From contig NZ_JAGPYQ010000001.1 in the NCBI RefSeq assembly GCF_018070025.1, forward strand, positions 2,666,001-2,730,000: a stretch of DNA of 64,000 nucleotides, read 5' to 3'. The notes under the pieces are model-generated. The model had not been told where the DNA came from. It saw only the letters and a list, made by a program, of their open reading frames with translations, and searched no databases. The position numbers and the translations under genes are program-made. Numbering within the stretch: the first letter of the stretch is position 1; each line of letters begins with the position of its first letter. This DNA is from Streptomyces liliiviolaceus (GTDB lineage Bacteria > Actinomycetota > Actinomycetes > Streptomycetales > Streptomycetaceae). Below, in pieces: positions 53,460 through 62,322 of the stretch.

Positions 53460-54283
53460 CGGGCCGCCTCCGTCACCGGGTCGGCCGTCAGGGGGACCGC
53501 GCGTCGGCGCAGCCGGGCCAGGCGGTACTTCAGCCCCAGCCGCCAGGAGGTGTCGTTCTCCCCGATGTGGACCCGGGGCAGGGCGAAGACGCCGGTGAGC
53601 GGGCCGGGGTCGATCGCGCACGCGTAGCCGTAACCGGCGGCCCGGACGGCGTCGGCGACCCGCCGGTCGACCGTCCCGTACGGGTAGCACATGCCCTGGA
53701 CCTCACGGCCCGTCAGCTCGGAGAGCAGGGCCCGGCTGCCGCCGATCTCGGCGCCGAGCAGCGCGTCGTCGGCGAGGGTGAGGTCGACGTGGGTGAGGCC
53801 GTGCGAGGCGATCTCCAGGCCCTCGGTGTCCGCGAGCCGGCGGATGCCGTCGGCGGTGAGGAGGGGTTTGCGGGGGCCGAGCGGGTCCCACTCGTTCGTG
53901 CCGCCGAGCCTGCCCGGCAGGACGAACACGGTGGCGCCGAAACCCCAGCGCCGGAGCACCGGCAGGGCGTTGTCGGCGAAGTCCGCGTAGCCGTCGTCGA
54001 AGGTGAGGCCCACCAGGCCCCGGGCCTCGCCCCGGGCGCCGGCCGCGAGCAGCTCCGCCATGCCCACCCCGCGCAGGCCCCGGCGGTGCAGCCGGCCCAG
54101 CTGCCGGTCGAGCCGGTCGGGGGAGACCGTGATGCGGTACGGGTCGTCGGAGCAGTCGCCCACCGAGTGGTACATCGCCACCCACAGGGGCGCCGAGACC
54201 GTCCGGGTGCGTCTCTCGGTACGGGGGGCGTCGGTCGGGCCGATCGGATCGGTCGGATCGGTCGGGTCAGCGGAAACGGGCAT
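53456..54283 (-). CDS. Polysaccharide deacetylase (NodB/CE4 type)
   Basis: 275 residues. The CE4 metal triad is present: Asp in TFDDGYADF (about 94-102), and His-His in SHGLTHVDL (about 160-168); CYPYGTVD is the third motif. A Pro/Thr repeat (DPTDPTDPIGPTD) fills the N-terminus, and no signal peptide is evident, so cytoplasmic action on lipid-linked sugars is likely. The ATG lies 17 bp inside the flippase gene. It would remove N-acetyl groups, implying a HexNAc in the polymer. Confidence 0.88.
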   Translation of the reverse strand: MPVSADPTDPTDPIGPTDAPRTERRTRTVSAPLWVAMYHSVGDCSDDPYRITVSPDRLDRQLGRLHRRGLRGVGMAELLAAGARGEARGLVGLTFDDGYADFADNALPVLRRWGFGATVFVLPGRLGGTNEWDPLGPRKPLLTADGIRRLADTEGLEIASHGLTHVDLTLADDALLGAEIGGSRALLSELTGREVQGMCYPYGTVDRRVADAVRAAGYGYACAIDPGPLTGVFALPRVHIGENDTSWRLGLKYRLARLRRRAVPLTADPVTEAAR

Positions 54284-56192
54284 GCGGCAGCCTTCGGGTG
54301 ACGGAACGGAGGGCGGTTCGGAAGGCGGGTGCGACGGCCTGGACGCCGAGCAACCGGAGCAGCAGTACGTAGACGACGGTGACGGTCAGGCCACCGGTGG
54401 ACAGGGCGAGCGCGGGCGGGTCGAAACGGCTCGCGCACAGGGCGCCCGCCACGGCCGCGCACCCGGCCGCGCGGAGCGGCTTGCTGAGTTCGTGGACGAC
54501 CCGGCGGGTGTGGATCGGCACGCTGCGCCGCTCGTTCATGCCGGACAGCAGCAGCGCCGCGGTGAGGGTGATCCCGATCGCGTTGGCGGCGGCGATCCCC
54601 GACACCCCCCAGGCGCCGACGGTCGCGGCGCCGATCCACGAGGTGGCGACGATGCCCGCGGTCATCGCCGCGAGCGGGTACCAGGTGGGGCGGCCGGCCG
54701 AGAAGTACGTCCGGACGAGCGCGCCCACGAGGGTGTGGCCGAGCAGCCCCACCGAGTAGACCCGCATGACGGTCGCCGTCGCCGCCGTGTCCCGTGCGGC
54801 GAATGCGCCCCGCTGGAAGAGGAGTTCGATGATCTGCGGTGCGCACGCGAAGACCGCCGCCGCGCCCAGCAGGACTATGCACGCGGCGACCGAGACGTCG
54901 TGCTCGACGCGCTGGCGGGCCCGCTCGGTGTCGCCCTCGGCGAGCGCCTGCGCCAGCACCGGGAAGGTGACCGTGCAGAGCATCAGCGAGAGGGTCATCG
55001 GGATCTGCGCCACCTTCTGCGCGTAGTTCAGGTGCGAGATGGCCCCGGAGGGGAGGCTGGAGGCGAGGTAGCGCTCGATGAGGACCTGGGACTGTCGGCA
55101 GAGTGCGAAGAGCAGGACCGGGACGACGAGGGCGAGATTCACCGCGTGCGTCACCGACTGCTTCGGCGCCTGCTCCGAGGGCTGTTCGGCGTTCGGTCCT
55201 GCGGCCTGCGACGAGGCTCCCGCCGGGGCCACGGCCGCCGGCGCGGAGCGGTGGCGGCCGAACAACTGCCGTACGAGGGAAGGAGTCTGCGCCGCCACCA
55301 TCAGGCAGCCGCCCAGCGCTACACCGATGGCCGCCGACCGTACGCCCCAGTGGCCGCCGAGCACGAACATCGCGGTGATGATGCCGGTGTTGTAGGCGAC
55401 GTAGATGGCGGCCGGGGCCAGGAAGCGGCGGTGGGCGCGCAGCGCCGCGCTGCAGTAGCCGGCGAGGCCGAAGCTCAGGACGCAGGTCGCCGTCAGCCGG
55501 GTGCAGTCGACCGCGAGCCCGGGGTCGGGCAGTCCCGGCGCGAGCCCCGCGACCAGATAGGGCGCCCCGGCGATCAGCAGTGCGGCGACCCCCACGAGGA
55601 CCAGCGCGATACGGGGCAGGGTGGAGGCGACGAGTGCGCGAACGGGGTCCCCGCCGCTGCCGCTGCCGCTGCCGCTGCCGGTTCCGCGGGCCCGCCGGGC
55701 CACGGCCAGGCTGAACGCCGGGACCAGCACGAAGGCCATCCCGTCCTCGATCAGCAGCGTCGCCGCGACCTCCGGCACGGTCCACGCGACCAGGAAGGCG
55801 TCCGTCTCGGTGCCGGCCCCGAAGAGATGCGCGAGCGCCTGGTCCCGGCCGAGGCCGAGCAGCGCGCCCGCGATGGAGAGGGCGGCGGTGACCAGCGTGG
55901 CCTTGGCGAGGAACCCGCGGGTGGGCGGGGGGACTTCGGCGGGGCGGTCCGCGGCGGACGCGCTGCCGGACGAGACGGGTGCGGCGCTCGCCGGAGCGGT
56001 GCCGGTGGGTGTGGCCCCGCCATGCGCGGCGCCGGCCGTCGCCGCACGGGCGCCGGGCAACTGGACCTCGTCCTCGCCCCCGGTCCCTGCTTCGGTCCCG
56101 CCCGCGGCCCCGGATTCGGTTCCGGTCCGCCGACGGCGGCCGGCTCGCGCCGTCGTTCCCTCGTCCCCGGCCCGGGAAGGCGTCACCGTCAT
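54267..56192 (-). CDS. MurJ/MviN-like MOP-superfamily flippase
   Basis: 641 residues. A disordered Gly/Ala/Thr-rich tail of about 110 residues leads to some fourteen hydrophobic segments. Seen: LGLGRDQALAHLFGAGTETD near the first TM and SSLPSGAISHLNYAQKVAQI in the middle, both typical of MurJ-type lipid II or lipid-linked-glycan flippases. In this operon it should flip the lipid-linked repeat unit rather than lipid II. The ATG overlaps the ligase stop (ATGA). A GSGSGSGS stretch interrupts one loop. Confidence 0.88.
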   Translation of the reverse strand: MTVTPSRAGDEGTTARAGRRRRTGTESGAAGGTEAGTGGEDEVQLPGARAATAGAAHGGATPTGTAPASAAPVSSGSASAADRPAEVPPPTRGFLAKATLVTAALSIAGALLGLGRDQALAHLFGAGTETDAFLVAWTVPEVAATLLIEDGMAFVLVPAFSLAVARRARGTGSGSGSGSGGDPVRALVASTLPRIALVLVGVAALLIAGAPYLVAGLAPGLPDPGLAVDCTRLTATCVLSFGLAGYCSAALRAHRRFLAPAAIYVAYNTGIITAMFVLGGHWGVRSAAIGVALGGCLMVAAQTPSLVRQLFGRHRSAPAAVAPAGASSQAAGPNAEQPSEQAPKQSVTHAVNLALVVPVLLFALCRQSQVLIERYLASSLPSGAISHLNYAQKVAQIPMTLSLMLCTVTFPVLAQALAEGDTERARQRVEHDVSVAACIVLLGAAAVFACAPQIIELLFQRGAFAARDTAATATVMRVYSVGLLGHTLVGALVRTYFSAGRPTWYPLAAMTAGIVATSWIGAATVGAWGVSGIAAANAIGITLTAALLLSGMNERRSVPIHTRRVVHELSKPLRAAGCAAVAGALCASRFDPPALALSTGGLTVTVVYVLLLRLLGVQAVAPAFRTALRSVTRRLPHARFR

Positions 56193-57529
56193 CGTTCCCC
56201 GGCCCCTTCGTGGGCATCCCCGTGGGCGCCCTCGTCGGCCAGTGCCCACCACGCGGCGAAGCCGAGCACCAGCGCGGTCAGCACGGTCGAGGGGCCGCCG
56301 ATGTCGGCGTACACGAAGTCGACCAGCTGCCAGAGCAGCAGCCCGCAGGCGACGAGCGCGCAGTCGGGGCCGCTCGCGGAACGCCGTGCGCGGAAGAGCT
56401 TGCGGAGTCCGAGGACCAGTAGCGCCAGCCAGCTCCCGGCCAGCGCGAGCAGCCCCAGCAGGCCCTGTTCGCTGAGGATCAGCAGATACATGTTGTGCGG
56501 TGACAGCAGCGGCTGGCGCCGGAAACCGGCGCCAGCCCCGTCCGTGTCACTGCCCGACGACAGCGCGAGCGAGGCGTGCCCGTCGCGATGGTCGGGGAAG
56601 CCCTTCATCCCCACCCCGGTCAGCGGCTGGTCGCGCCACATGTCGACGGCGGCCGTCCACATCGTGTACCGGTCGGTCACCGACTGGTCCGGCGCGTCCG
56701 CGACCTGCGTGATGCTGCTGATCCGCTCCTGGAGCATCGCGGAGCCCACCCCGAGCCCGCCCACCAGGACCACCGCGGTGGCCGCCACCGCCGCGAACAC
56801 CCGCACGGCCCGCCGCAGTCCGGCGAGTACGAGCTGCGCCCCGCAGGTCACGGCCGTCGCGATCCACGCGCCCCGGCTGAACGACAGCGCGAGCGGCAGC
56901 AGCAGCGCCAGCGCGCACACCGCCGCCGCGGTCCGCTGCCGCGCGGGCCCGGACCCGAGCGCGAGACCGAGCGCGCACACCAGCCCGAACGCCACCACGG
57001 CCGCCATGCCCATGATGTCCGTGGCCCCGAAGGTGCCCACGGCCCGGATCATCTCGCCCTGGTACGAGGCCCCGGTCCCGGTCACGAACTGGTGGACCCC
57101 GAGCGCCCCCTGCCACAGCGCGAGCCCGACGAGCGACCAGGCGACCAGGCGGGCGTCACGGCGGTCGCGTACCAGCAGCATCACGGCCGCCGGTACCAGC
57201 ACGAAGATCTGCAGATAGCGCACGAGCCCCTCGGCCCCCACCCCGGCCGAGGCCGCGCCGGCCGTCGCCACCGCGACCCCGACGACGGGCAGCCCGAGCA
57301 CCACGGCGGCGGTACGGGACAGGGGGCGTCGCCGGCCGCGTACGAGACGCAGTGCGCAGCACACCACGACCAGCCCGGACACGGCGTCGGCCAGGGTGCC
57401 GCCGCCGTCCCCGGAGACCGGCAGCGCGAGCGTCACGATCAGCGCGATCACGGGCAGCACGGGAAGGAAGCGGCGGGGCGCCGCGGTCACGACGGAGACC
57501 AGGGGCGGGGCGGGCAGGACCTGGGTCAC
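56189..57529 (-). CDS. O-antigen ligase-like polymerase (Wzy_C)
   Basis: 446 residues with about ten to twelve hydrophobic segments. The Wzy_C/WaaL loop motif is present, with RGAWIA in one segment, the large outer loop between about 240 and 320 (WRDQPLTGVGMKGFPDHRD and PHNMYLLILSEQG). Such enzymes polymerise or ligate undecaprenyl-linked glycan units outside the membrane. The GTG start lies 4 nt after the sugar transferase stop. A single enzyme would carry out polymerisation. Confidence 0.87.
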   Translation of the reverse strand: MTQVLPAPPLVSVVTAAPRRFLPVLPVIALIVTLALPVSGDGGGTLADAVSGLVVVCCALRLVRGRRRPLSRTAAVVLGLPVVGVAVATAGAASAGVGAEGLVRYLQIFVLVPAAVMLLVRDRRDARLVAWSLVGLALWQGALGVHQFVTGTGASYQGEMIRAVGTFGATDIMGMAAVVAFGLVCALGLALGSGPARQRTAAAVCALALLLPLALSFSRGAWIATAVTCGAQLVLAGLRRAVRVFAAVAATAVVLVGGLGVGSAMLQERISSITQVADAPDQSVTDRYTMWTAAVDMWRDQPLTGVGMKGFPDHRDGHASLALSSGSDTDGAGAGFRRQPLLSPHNMYLLILSEQGLLGLLALAGSWLALLVLGLRKLFRARRSASGPDCALVACGLLLWQLVDFVYADIGGPSTVLTALVLGFAAWWALADEGAHGDAHEGAGER

Positions 57530-57533
57530 CGGT

Positions 57534-59045
57534 TCAGCTCCCCGTCGGACGCACGAGCGAGACCGCGGTGCGCGCCAGGATGCAGACGTCCTGCCAGAGC
57601 GACCAGTCGTCGATGTACGCGTTGTCGAACCGGCAGCGGTCCTCGATCGAGGTGTCGCCGCGCAGCCCGTTGATCTGCGCGAGCCCGGTGATCCCGGTGC
57701 GCATCCGGTGGCGGGCCGCGTAACCGGGGTACGTCTGGCTGAACTGGCCCACGAAGAACGGCCGTTCGGGGCGCGGTCCGACGAGGCTCATGTCGCCCCA
57801 GAAGACGTTCCACAACTGGAGCAGCTCGTCGAGCGACGTGCGCCGCAGGAAGCGGCAGAACCAGAACATCTCGTGCTCGTTCGCCACGCTCCAGCGCGTC
57901 GCCGCCTCGTGGGCGTCGACCGGCCGGTGCGTACGGAACTTCAGCAGCGTGAACGGCCGGCAGTCCTTGCCGATGCGTTCCTGCCGGAACACCACACCGG
58001 GCCCGTCGACGGCCCGCAGCACGACCGCGCACACCAGCAGCACCGGGCTGACCAGCACGAGCAGGGACCCGGAGACCAGCACGTCGAGCAGCCGCTTCCC
58101 GGCGCTCCCGTACCGGCGGCCCAGGGGCAGCCGTCGGCAGGCGAATCCGGCGAGCCGGTCGGAGCGCCCGTGCGCCGGCGACTCCGCACGCACCTCCCAC
58201 ACGGCGCAGCCCGACTCGCCCAACACCCGCAGCAGCGCGGCCTGTTCGGTCCAGCCGGACGGGGCCACGGCGAGCACGTCCTGCACGCCGTTCTGGATGA
58301 GGGCCCGCTGGACCTCCTCGCCGGTGGTCAGTACCGGCAGCCCCTCGCCGTCGCTCGCCTCGTCGGCGACGACACCCACCGGCCGTACCCCGCAACCCGG
58401 TTGCCGCAGGAACGCGGCGGCCACGCGCTGCGCGTCGACCGTGCGGCCGACCACCAGGGCCGCGCGCGGGCGCCGCTGGAGCGCCCGGCGCCGGTGCCCG
58501 TGCACGATGCCGCGGCCCGCGCAGCTCACCAGCGACTGCACCGCGCAGCCGAGGAGCAGGGCGCGGGCGTCCAGCGCGTGCTGCGGGGAGTACGCCGCCA
58601 GCAGGGCCGCGAGCGCGCACCAGCCCACCGCGATCCGGGCGCAGACGGCGGGCAGTTCGTCCAGTAAGGCCGGTACGGCGGGTGTGGACGTGACGCGGTA
58701 CAGCGACGCGTGCGCGTTGAGCCGGAGCACCGCGAGCACCAGCAGGGCGAGCGGAAGCGGATGCGGCCAGGGCAGGGCCAGGGCGCCGCCGGCCAGCGCC
58801 GCGCCGATGTCCACGGCGGGCAGGGGCAGCCGTGAGGGCCGCCGTACGTGCCGTACGCGGTGCACGGCGCGTACGCGGTGCACGAAGGGCCGTCTGCCGC
58901 TGGGGAACGCGAAGCCGCCGACGGCCTCGCGCGGCGGCATGACCGAGACGGGCGAGCCCGATGAGACGGGTGGGACGGTCGTGAATCCGTGGTCCGCCGC
59001 CCGCGGCCGGCCGCCGGGGGAGGGAACGGTACTTTCCGCAGTCAC
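57534..59045 (-). CDS. Polyprenyl glycosylphosphotransferase (initiating sugar transferase)
   Basis: 503 residues from a GTG overlapping the preceding stop (GTGA). N-terminal part with several membrane segments and a CoA_binding_3-like middle domain (RAALVVGRTVDAQRVAAAFL). The C-terminal 190 residues are the bacterial sugar transferase domain: KRLLDVLVSGSLLVLVSPVL, VVFRQERIGKDCRPF, RRTSLDELLQLWNVFWGDMS and LVGPRPERP. It places the first sugar-1-phosphate on undecaprenyl phosphate, starting the repeat unit. Longer upstream frames overlap the glycosyltransferase gene. Confidence 0.92.
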   Translation of the reverse strand: MTAESTVPSPGGRPRAADHGFTTVPPVSSGSPVSVMPPREAVGGFAFPSGRRPFVHRVRAVHRVRHVRRPSRLPLPAVDIGAALAGGALALPWPHPLPLALLVLAVLRLNAHASLYRVTSTPAVPALLDELPAVCARIAVGWCALAALLAAYSPQHALDARALLLGCAVQSLVSCAGRGIVHGHRRRALQRRPRAALVVGRTVDAQRVAAAFLRQPGCGVRPVGVVADEASDGEGLPVLTTGEEVQRALIQNGVQDVLAVAPSGWTEQAALLRVLGESGCAVWEVRAESPAHGRSDRLAGFACRRLPLGRRYGSAGKRLLDVLVSGSLLVLVSPVLLVCAVVLRAVDGPGVVFRQERIGKDCRPFTLLKFRTHRPVDAHEAATRWSVANEHEMFWFCRFLRRTSLDELLQLWNVFWGDMSLVGPRPERPFFVGQFSQTYPGYAARHRMRTGITGLAQINGLRGDTSIEDRCRFDNAYIDDWSLWQDVCILARTAVSLVRPTGS

Positions 59046-60241
59046 GTGTGGATGGACTCCCTGTACTCGGTGTGGTCCACGCCCGTGGCCCGCCCGGTCG
59101 GCCAGCTGCCGATCAGATCGCGGTACACGTCGGCGACGGCCGCGGCCGTGCGCCGCACGTCGTGCGTGGTCGTTACGTACCGGCGTCCCTGATGACCGAG
59201 CGACTCGCGCAGCAGCGGGTCGAGCAGCAGCTCGGCGACGGCCCCGGCCAGCGCGTCCGGCCGCTCGGACGGCACCAGGCAGCGTGGCCCCTGGCCCGGC
59301 GGCAGGCTCTCGCGCGCCCCGTCCACATCGGTGATCACGACGGGCCGCCCGCAGGCCATGGCCTCCAGCGGCGCCAGCGCCATGCCCTCCCAGCGGGACG
59401 GCAGGACGACCAGATCGGCGGCCTGGTACCAGGGCATCGCGTCGGTGACGGCCCCGGCGAACAGCACGGACGGGGGAGCCGCGGCCCGCAGCGCCGGCGC
59501 GTCCGGCCCGTCGCCGACGAGGACGAGCCGCGCGGCCGGCACCCGCCGGGTCACCTCGCGCCACGCCTCCAGAAGGACGTCCTGCCCCTTCTGCCGGCAC
59601 AGCCGCCCGACGCACACCACTAGGGGTGCCGCCGCGTCGACGCCTGCGAGCAGTTCGATGCCGGCCCGTACGGTCTGCACGGGCGCCGGGTGGAAGCTCC
59701 GGGTGTCGATGCCGTTGGGGATGACGCTCCACCGGCCCCTGATCCCCGACCGCTGCCCGGTGCGCCGCTCGGCCTCGCTGACGCACACCACCCGAGAGGC
59801 CCAACGGGCGCCCAACCGCTCCCAGTTGAGGGCGAACAGGCCGGTGGCACCGCCGACCGCCTCGAACGACCAGGCGTGCGGCTGGAACACGGTCGGTACC
59901 CGCCCGCGTACCGCGAGCCGGGCCGCGAGCCCGGCCTTGGCGCTGTGCGCGTGCACGACGTCCGGCCGCACCTCCCGTACGAGCCGGCGCAGACTCCGTA
60001 CCTCCTGGGCGAGCCACGGTCCGGGGGAGCGGGTCGCGTGCCAGTGCCGTACGTCCGCGCCCAGGAGCTCGGCCGCCGTCGCGAGGCCGCCGTCCGGCGG
60101 ACAGGCGACGGTGACGTCGGCGCCGGTGGCCAGCTGCGCCCGCACCAGGTCGGTGACCACGCGGCCCACCCCGCCGTCCACGGGCTGGGAGACGTGCAGG
60201 ACCCGTGGCCTCGGTCCTGGGCCGGTCGGTGACAGTCGCAT
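59042..60241 (-). CDS. GT4-family glycosyltransferase
   Basis: 399 residues, GT-B fold: VLHVSQPVDGGVGRVVTDLV near the start, DVVHAHSAKAGLAARLA, a PNGIDTRSFHP hinge, CVGRLCRQKGQDVLLEAWRE, and the donor-site motif SRWEGMALAPLEAMACGRPV. It is the first gene of the tightly coupled block; AGGAAGA precedes the ATG. With the second GT4 gene there are only two transferases beyond the initiating enzyme, which suggests a repeat unit of two or three sugars. Confidence 0.9.
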   Translation of the reverse strand: MRLSPTGPGPRPRVLHVSQPVDGGVGRVVTDLVRAQLATGADVTVACPPDGGLATAAELLGADVRHWHATRSPGPWLAQEVRSLRRLVREVRPDVVHAHSAKAGLAARLAVRGRVPTVFQPHAWSFEAVGGATGLFALNWERLGARWASRVVCVSEAERRTGQRSGIRGRWSVIPNGIDTRSFHPAPVQTVRAGIELLAGVDAAAPLVVCVGRLCRQKGQDVLLEAWREVTRRVPAARLVLVGDGPDAPALRAAAPPSVLFAGAVTDAMPWYQAADLVVLPSRWEGMALAPLEAMACGRPVVITDVDGARESLPPGQGPRCLVPSERPDALAGAVAELLLDPLLRESLGHQGRRYVTTTHDVRRTAAAVADVYRDLIGSWPTGRATGVDHTEYRESIHT

Positions 60242-60332
60242 GGGGGTCTTCCTCGTTCATGGGCGGCGCTCGCGGGGAGCGCGGGGAGCGCGGGGGGAAC
60301 CGGGTCGGGGCCGGGAGAAGAGGGGAAGGGCA

Positions 60333-61454
60333 TCAGCGCTTCGCGTCGACGGCGACGAACAGCGCGCCGGCCCAGGCCGCGTCCCGCCGCGACGCCAGCC
60401 GGAAGTCCAGCCGGTCCCCGCCGCGCCGCAGACCCTCGCGGAGATCGAGGACGTCGGAGTCGTACCCGAGCGTGTTCGGATACGAGGGCGTCCGCCGGGA
60501 AGCCGCCCCGTCGGACTCGGCGATCGTCGAATTCAGTACGTCGTCCCGGGGGTTGGCGCTGTTGCCGAGGGCGACCGCCCCGCCCCGCCCGGCCGACACG
60601 GTGAGCGAGTCGCCTCTCCGCCCGCGGTCGCCGTTGTAGGCGACGAACCCCATGCGGCCGGTGGCCCCCGCGGGGAACGGCAGGTCGTCCACCCGAACCA
60701 CCCGGTCCTCGTCCGGCCCCAGCGGGCCGAAGCCGTCCCAGATCGCCAGATGCCGCAGCGGCTCCGACGCCTTCTCGTACGCCACCATCAGCGTCCAGCC
60801 GCCCCACGCGCCGGCCGCCGAGTGCCCCATCGCCACATTGACCTGCGCCACGGTGTACGCGCCCGCGCCGCTGGAGCGCACCAGCCGGGTGACGTCCGCC
60901 GAGGCCTGGAAGGCGTCCGCGCCCCGGGCGACCCGGTGCCCGACGAGGGTGTCCGCGAGCACCTGCTTGTACTGACCGCCCGGCTCCGCGATCAGCACCC
61001 GTCCGTTGTCCTTGGGCGGCTTCTGCTCACCGACCCGCAGATTGCCGCCCCAGTACAGCCGCGCGTACGAGACGCGGGCGCCCGACGGCAGACGGACCTC
61101 GGCGCTGCTGGAGTTGTAGGTGTTCGGGTCCTTGTCGATGTCCGTGTAGAACATGTCGAAGCCGTCGTTCGCGACCGCCAGACCACCGCGGGCGGCGGGG
61201 CACGACACCGCTGTCGGCGCGACGGGTGTGCGGCAGGTGATCGACGAGTTGGCGGCCCGGACGATCCCGCCGTGCCCGAGCGCGCGGTACCGCTGGGTGA
61301 AGGCGAGGCTCTCCGCCTCGGCGGCGGGCGGTGCGGCCGTGGTGTCCGGCGGGGCGGGGGCGGCCGCCGCCGGTCCGCCCGGCACCCACAGCGAGGCGAG
61401 GGAAAAAGCACCCAGCATCCCACGGCGCAGCAGAAGACCCAGGGAATTGCGCAT
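60333..61454 (-). CDS. Secreted DUF3344-like protein
   Basis: 373 residues. Signal peptide MRNSLGLLLRRGMLGAFSLA, then SLWVPGGPAAAAPAP. The mature part resembles DUF3344-type extracellular proteins: RVSYARLYWGGNLRVGEQKP, a central WGGWTLMVAYEKASEPLRHL with the family's WDGF follow-up, and YPNTLGYDSDVLDL near the end. It looks like a beta-rich surface protein without an anchor. It lies 91 nt upstream of the polysaccharide genes on the same strand, so it may share their transcript. A longer upstream start is less likely. Confidence 0.75.
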   Translation of the reverse strand: MRNSLGLLLRRGMLGAFSLASLWVPGGPAAAAPAPPDTTAAPPAAEAESLAFTQRYRALGHGGIVRAANSSITCRTPVAPTAVSCPAARGGLAVANDGFDMFYTDIDKDPNTYNSSSAEVRLPSGARVSYARLYWGGNLRVGEQKPPKDNGRVLIAEPGGQYKQVLADTLVGHRVARGADAFQASADVTRLVRSSGAGAYTVAQVNVAMGHSAAGAWGGWTLMVAYEKASEPLRHLAIWDGFGPLGPDEDRVVRVDDLPFPAGATGRMGFVAYNGDRGRRGDSLTVSAGRGGAVALGNSANPRDDVLNSTIAESDGAASRRTPSYPNTLGYDSDVLDLREGLRRGGDRLDFRLASRRDAAWAGALFVAVDAKR

Positions 61455-61587
61455 GACCGGCGTTGCCCTTTCGGGGGGAATTTCGGCGGCGGAGGTTCTG
61501 GCCCTCCTGGGCCTGCGAGACGGGGACATCGGCGGACGGGACGCGGACATCACACGGGTGCCGGCATGACTCCCCGTCCGTTTCAAG

Positions 61588-61627
61588 TGATCTGAGGTGA
61601 TCTGGGGCGGTCTGTGATGATCTGAGG
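61588..61627. repeat. Four 10-bp direct repeats in the divergent DUF3344/chaplin gap
   Basis: TGATCTGAGG, TGATCTGGGG, CGGTCTGTGA and TGATCTGAGG follow each other without gaps. The pitch is one DNA turn. They lie about 134 nt before the DUF3344-like start and about 130 nt before the chaplin promoter boxes, in a 388-nt gap that otherwise holds only a moderately AT-rich promoter region. Confidence 0.55.
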
Positions 61628-61758
61628 AGGAACGCAACTGTAGCCGCTATCCGTATTTATCCGTGAAACCTGTCAAGTGTGTCGGAATCGTGTGCATGCC
61701 TCGGAATAACCCCCTGGCCCGCTTCTGGTAACGGCTCGGAGCGTCACTCTTTTGGAGG

Positions 61759-61786
61759 CACAACCCGCGCCCGTGCCGCGCGTTGA
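61759..61786 (+). promoter_or_regulatory. Sigma-BldN-like promoter of the second short chaplin
   Basis: CACAAC (61759-61764), 16-bp spacer and a perfect CGTTGA (61781-61786), 56 nt before the ATG at 61843. The -10 equals the sigma-BldN consensus; the -35 matches at four of six bases. Confidence 0.6.
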
Positions 61787-61842
61787 TTCCAGAGCCGGGC
61801 ATCCCGCCCGGTTGTTGTTTCAATCCCAAGGAGCACCTCTCC

Positions 61843-62082
61843 ATGTCGCGTATCGCGAAGGGCCTGGTCTTTACCTCCGTTGCCGCCGCCGCCATGGCGG
61901 GCACCGCCGGCATCGCCGCCGCCGACAGTGACGCGCACGGCGCAGCCGCGAACTCCCCGGGTGTCCTGTCGGGCAACCTGGTGCAGGTCCCCGTCCACGT
62001 GCCGATCAACCTGTGCGGCAACACCGTGAACGTCATCGCTCTGCTGAACCCGGCGTTCGGCAACGAGTGCGCCAACGACTGA
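61843..62082 (+). CDS. Short chaplin (second copy)
   Basis: 79 residues with AAGGAG at an 8-nt gap before the ATG. Signal peptide MSRIAKGLVFTSVAAAAMAG, then TAGIAAA before DSDAHG. One chaplin domain with both Cys: HGAAANSPGVLSGNLVQVPV, HVPINLCGNTVNVIALLNPA and FGNECAND. It differs from the copy at 45191 mainly in the signal peptide and two or three core residues. It forms the hydrophobic amyloid coat of aerial hyphae. Confidence 0.95.
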   Translation: MSRIAKGLVFTSVAAAAMAGTAGIAAADSDAHGAAANSPGVLSGNLVQVPVHVPINLCGNTVNVIALLNPAFGNECAND

Positions 62083-62100
62083 CGTCGAAGCCCGGCCCCT

Positions 62101-62136
62101 GATCGGCCGTCCTCCCTCCGGGGAGGGCGGCCGATC
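62101..62136 (+). terminator. Hairpin terminator after the second chaplin
   Basis: Arms GATCGGCCGTCCTCCC and GGGAGGGCGGCCGATC pair over 16 bp with a single U-G wobble and loop TCCG, 18 nt after the stop. Confidence 0.85.
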
Positions 62137-62322
62137 GGCGTTGCCCCGAATGGGGGGAGGGGCGGCAAGTGCCGTCGGCGGGGCCGGGCATGGCGGCTCA
62201 TCAGGGACAACGGTCACGGCGGTGGGTACGGGCCGCCGCGGCGCGCGTGCGACCGGTTGCAGGCGGAGGTCACCGATTCCACGGTGGGCACAGGACCCGA
62301 CGCACCATCGAAAGGACCCTCC

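Noticed and set aside
60242..61637. Longer start for the DUF3344-like protein, through the 10-bp repeats
   Set aside because: The added residues are low-complexity and would bury the signal peptide; the ATG at 61454 gives a proper secretion signal.
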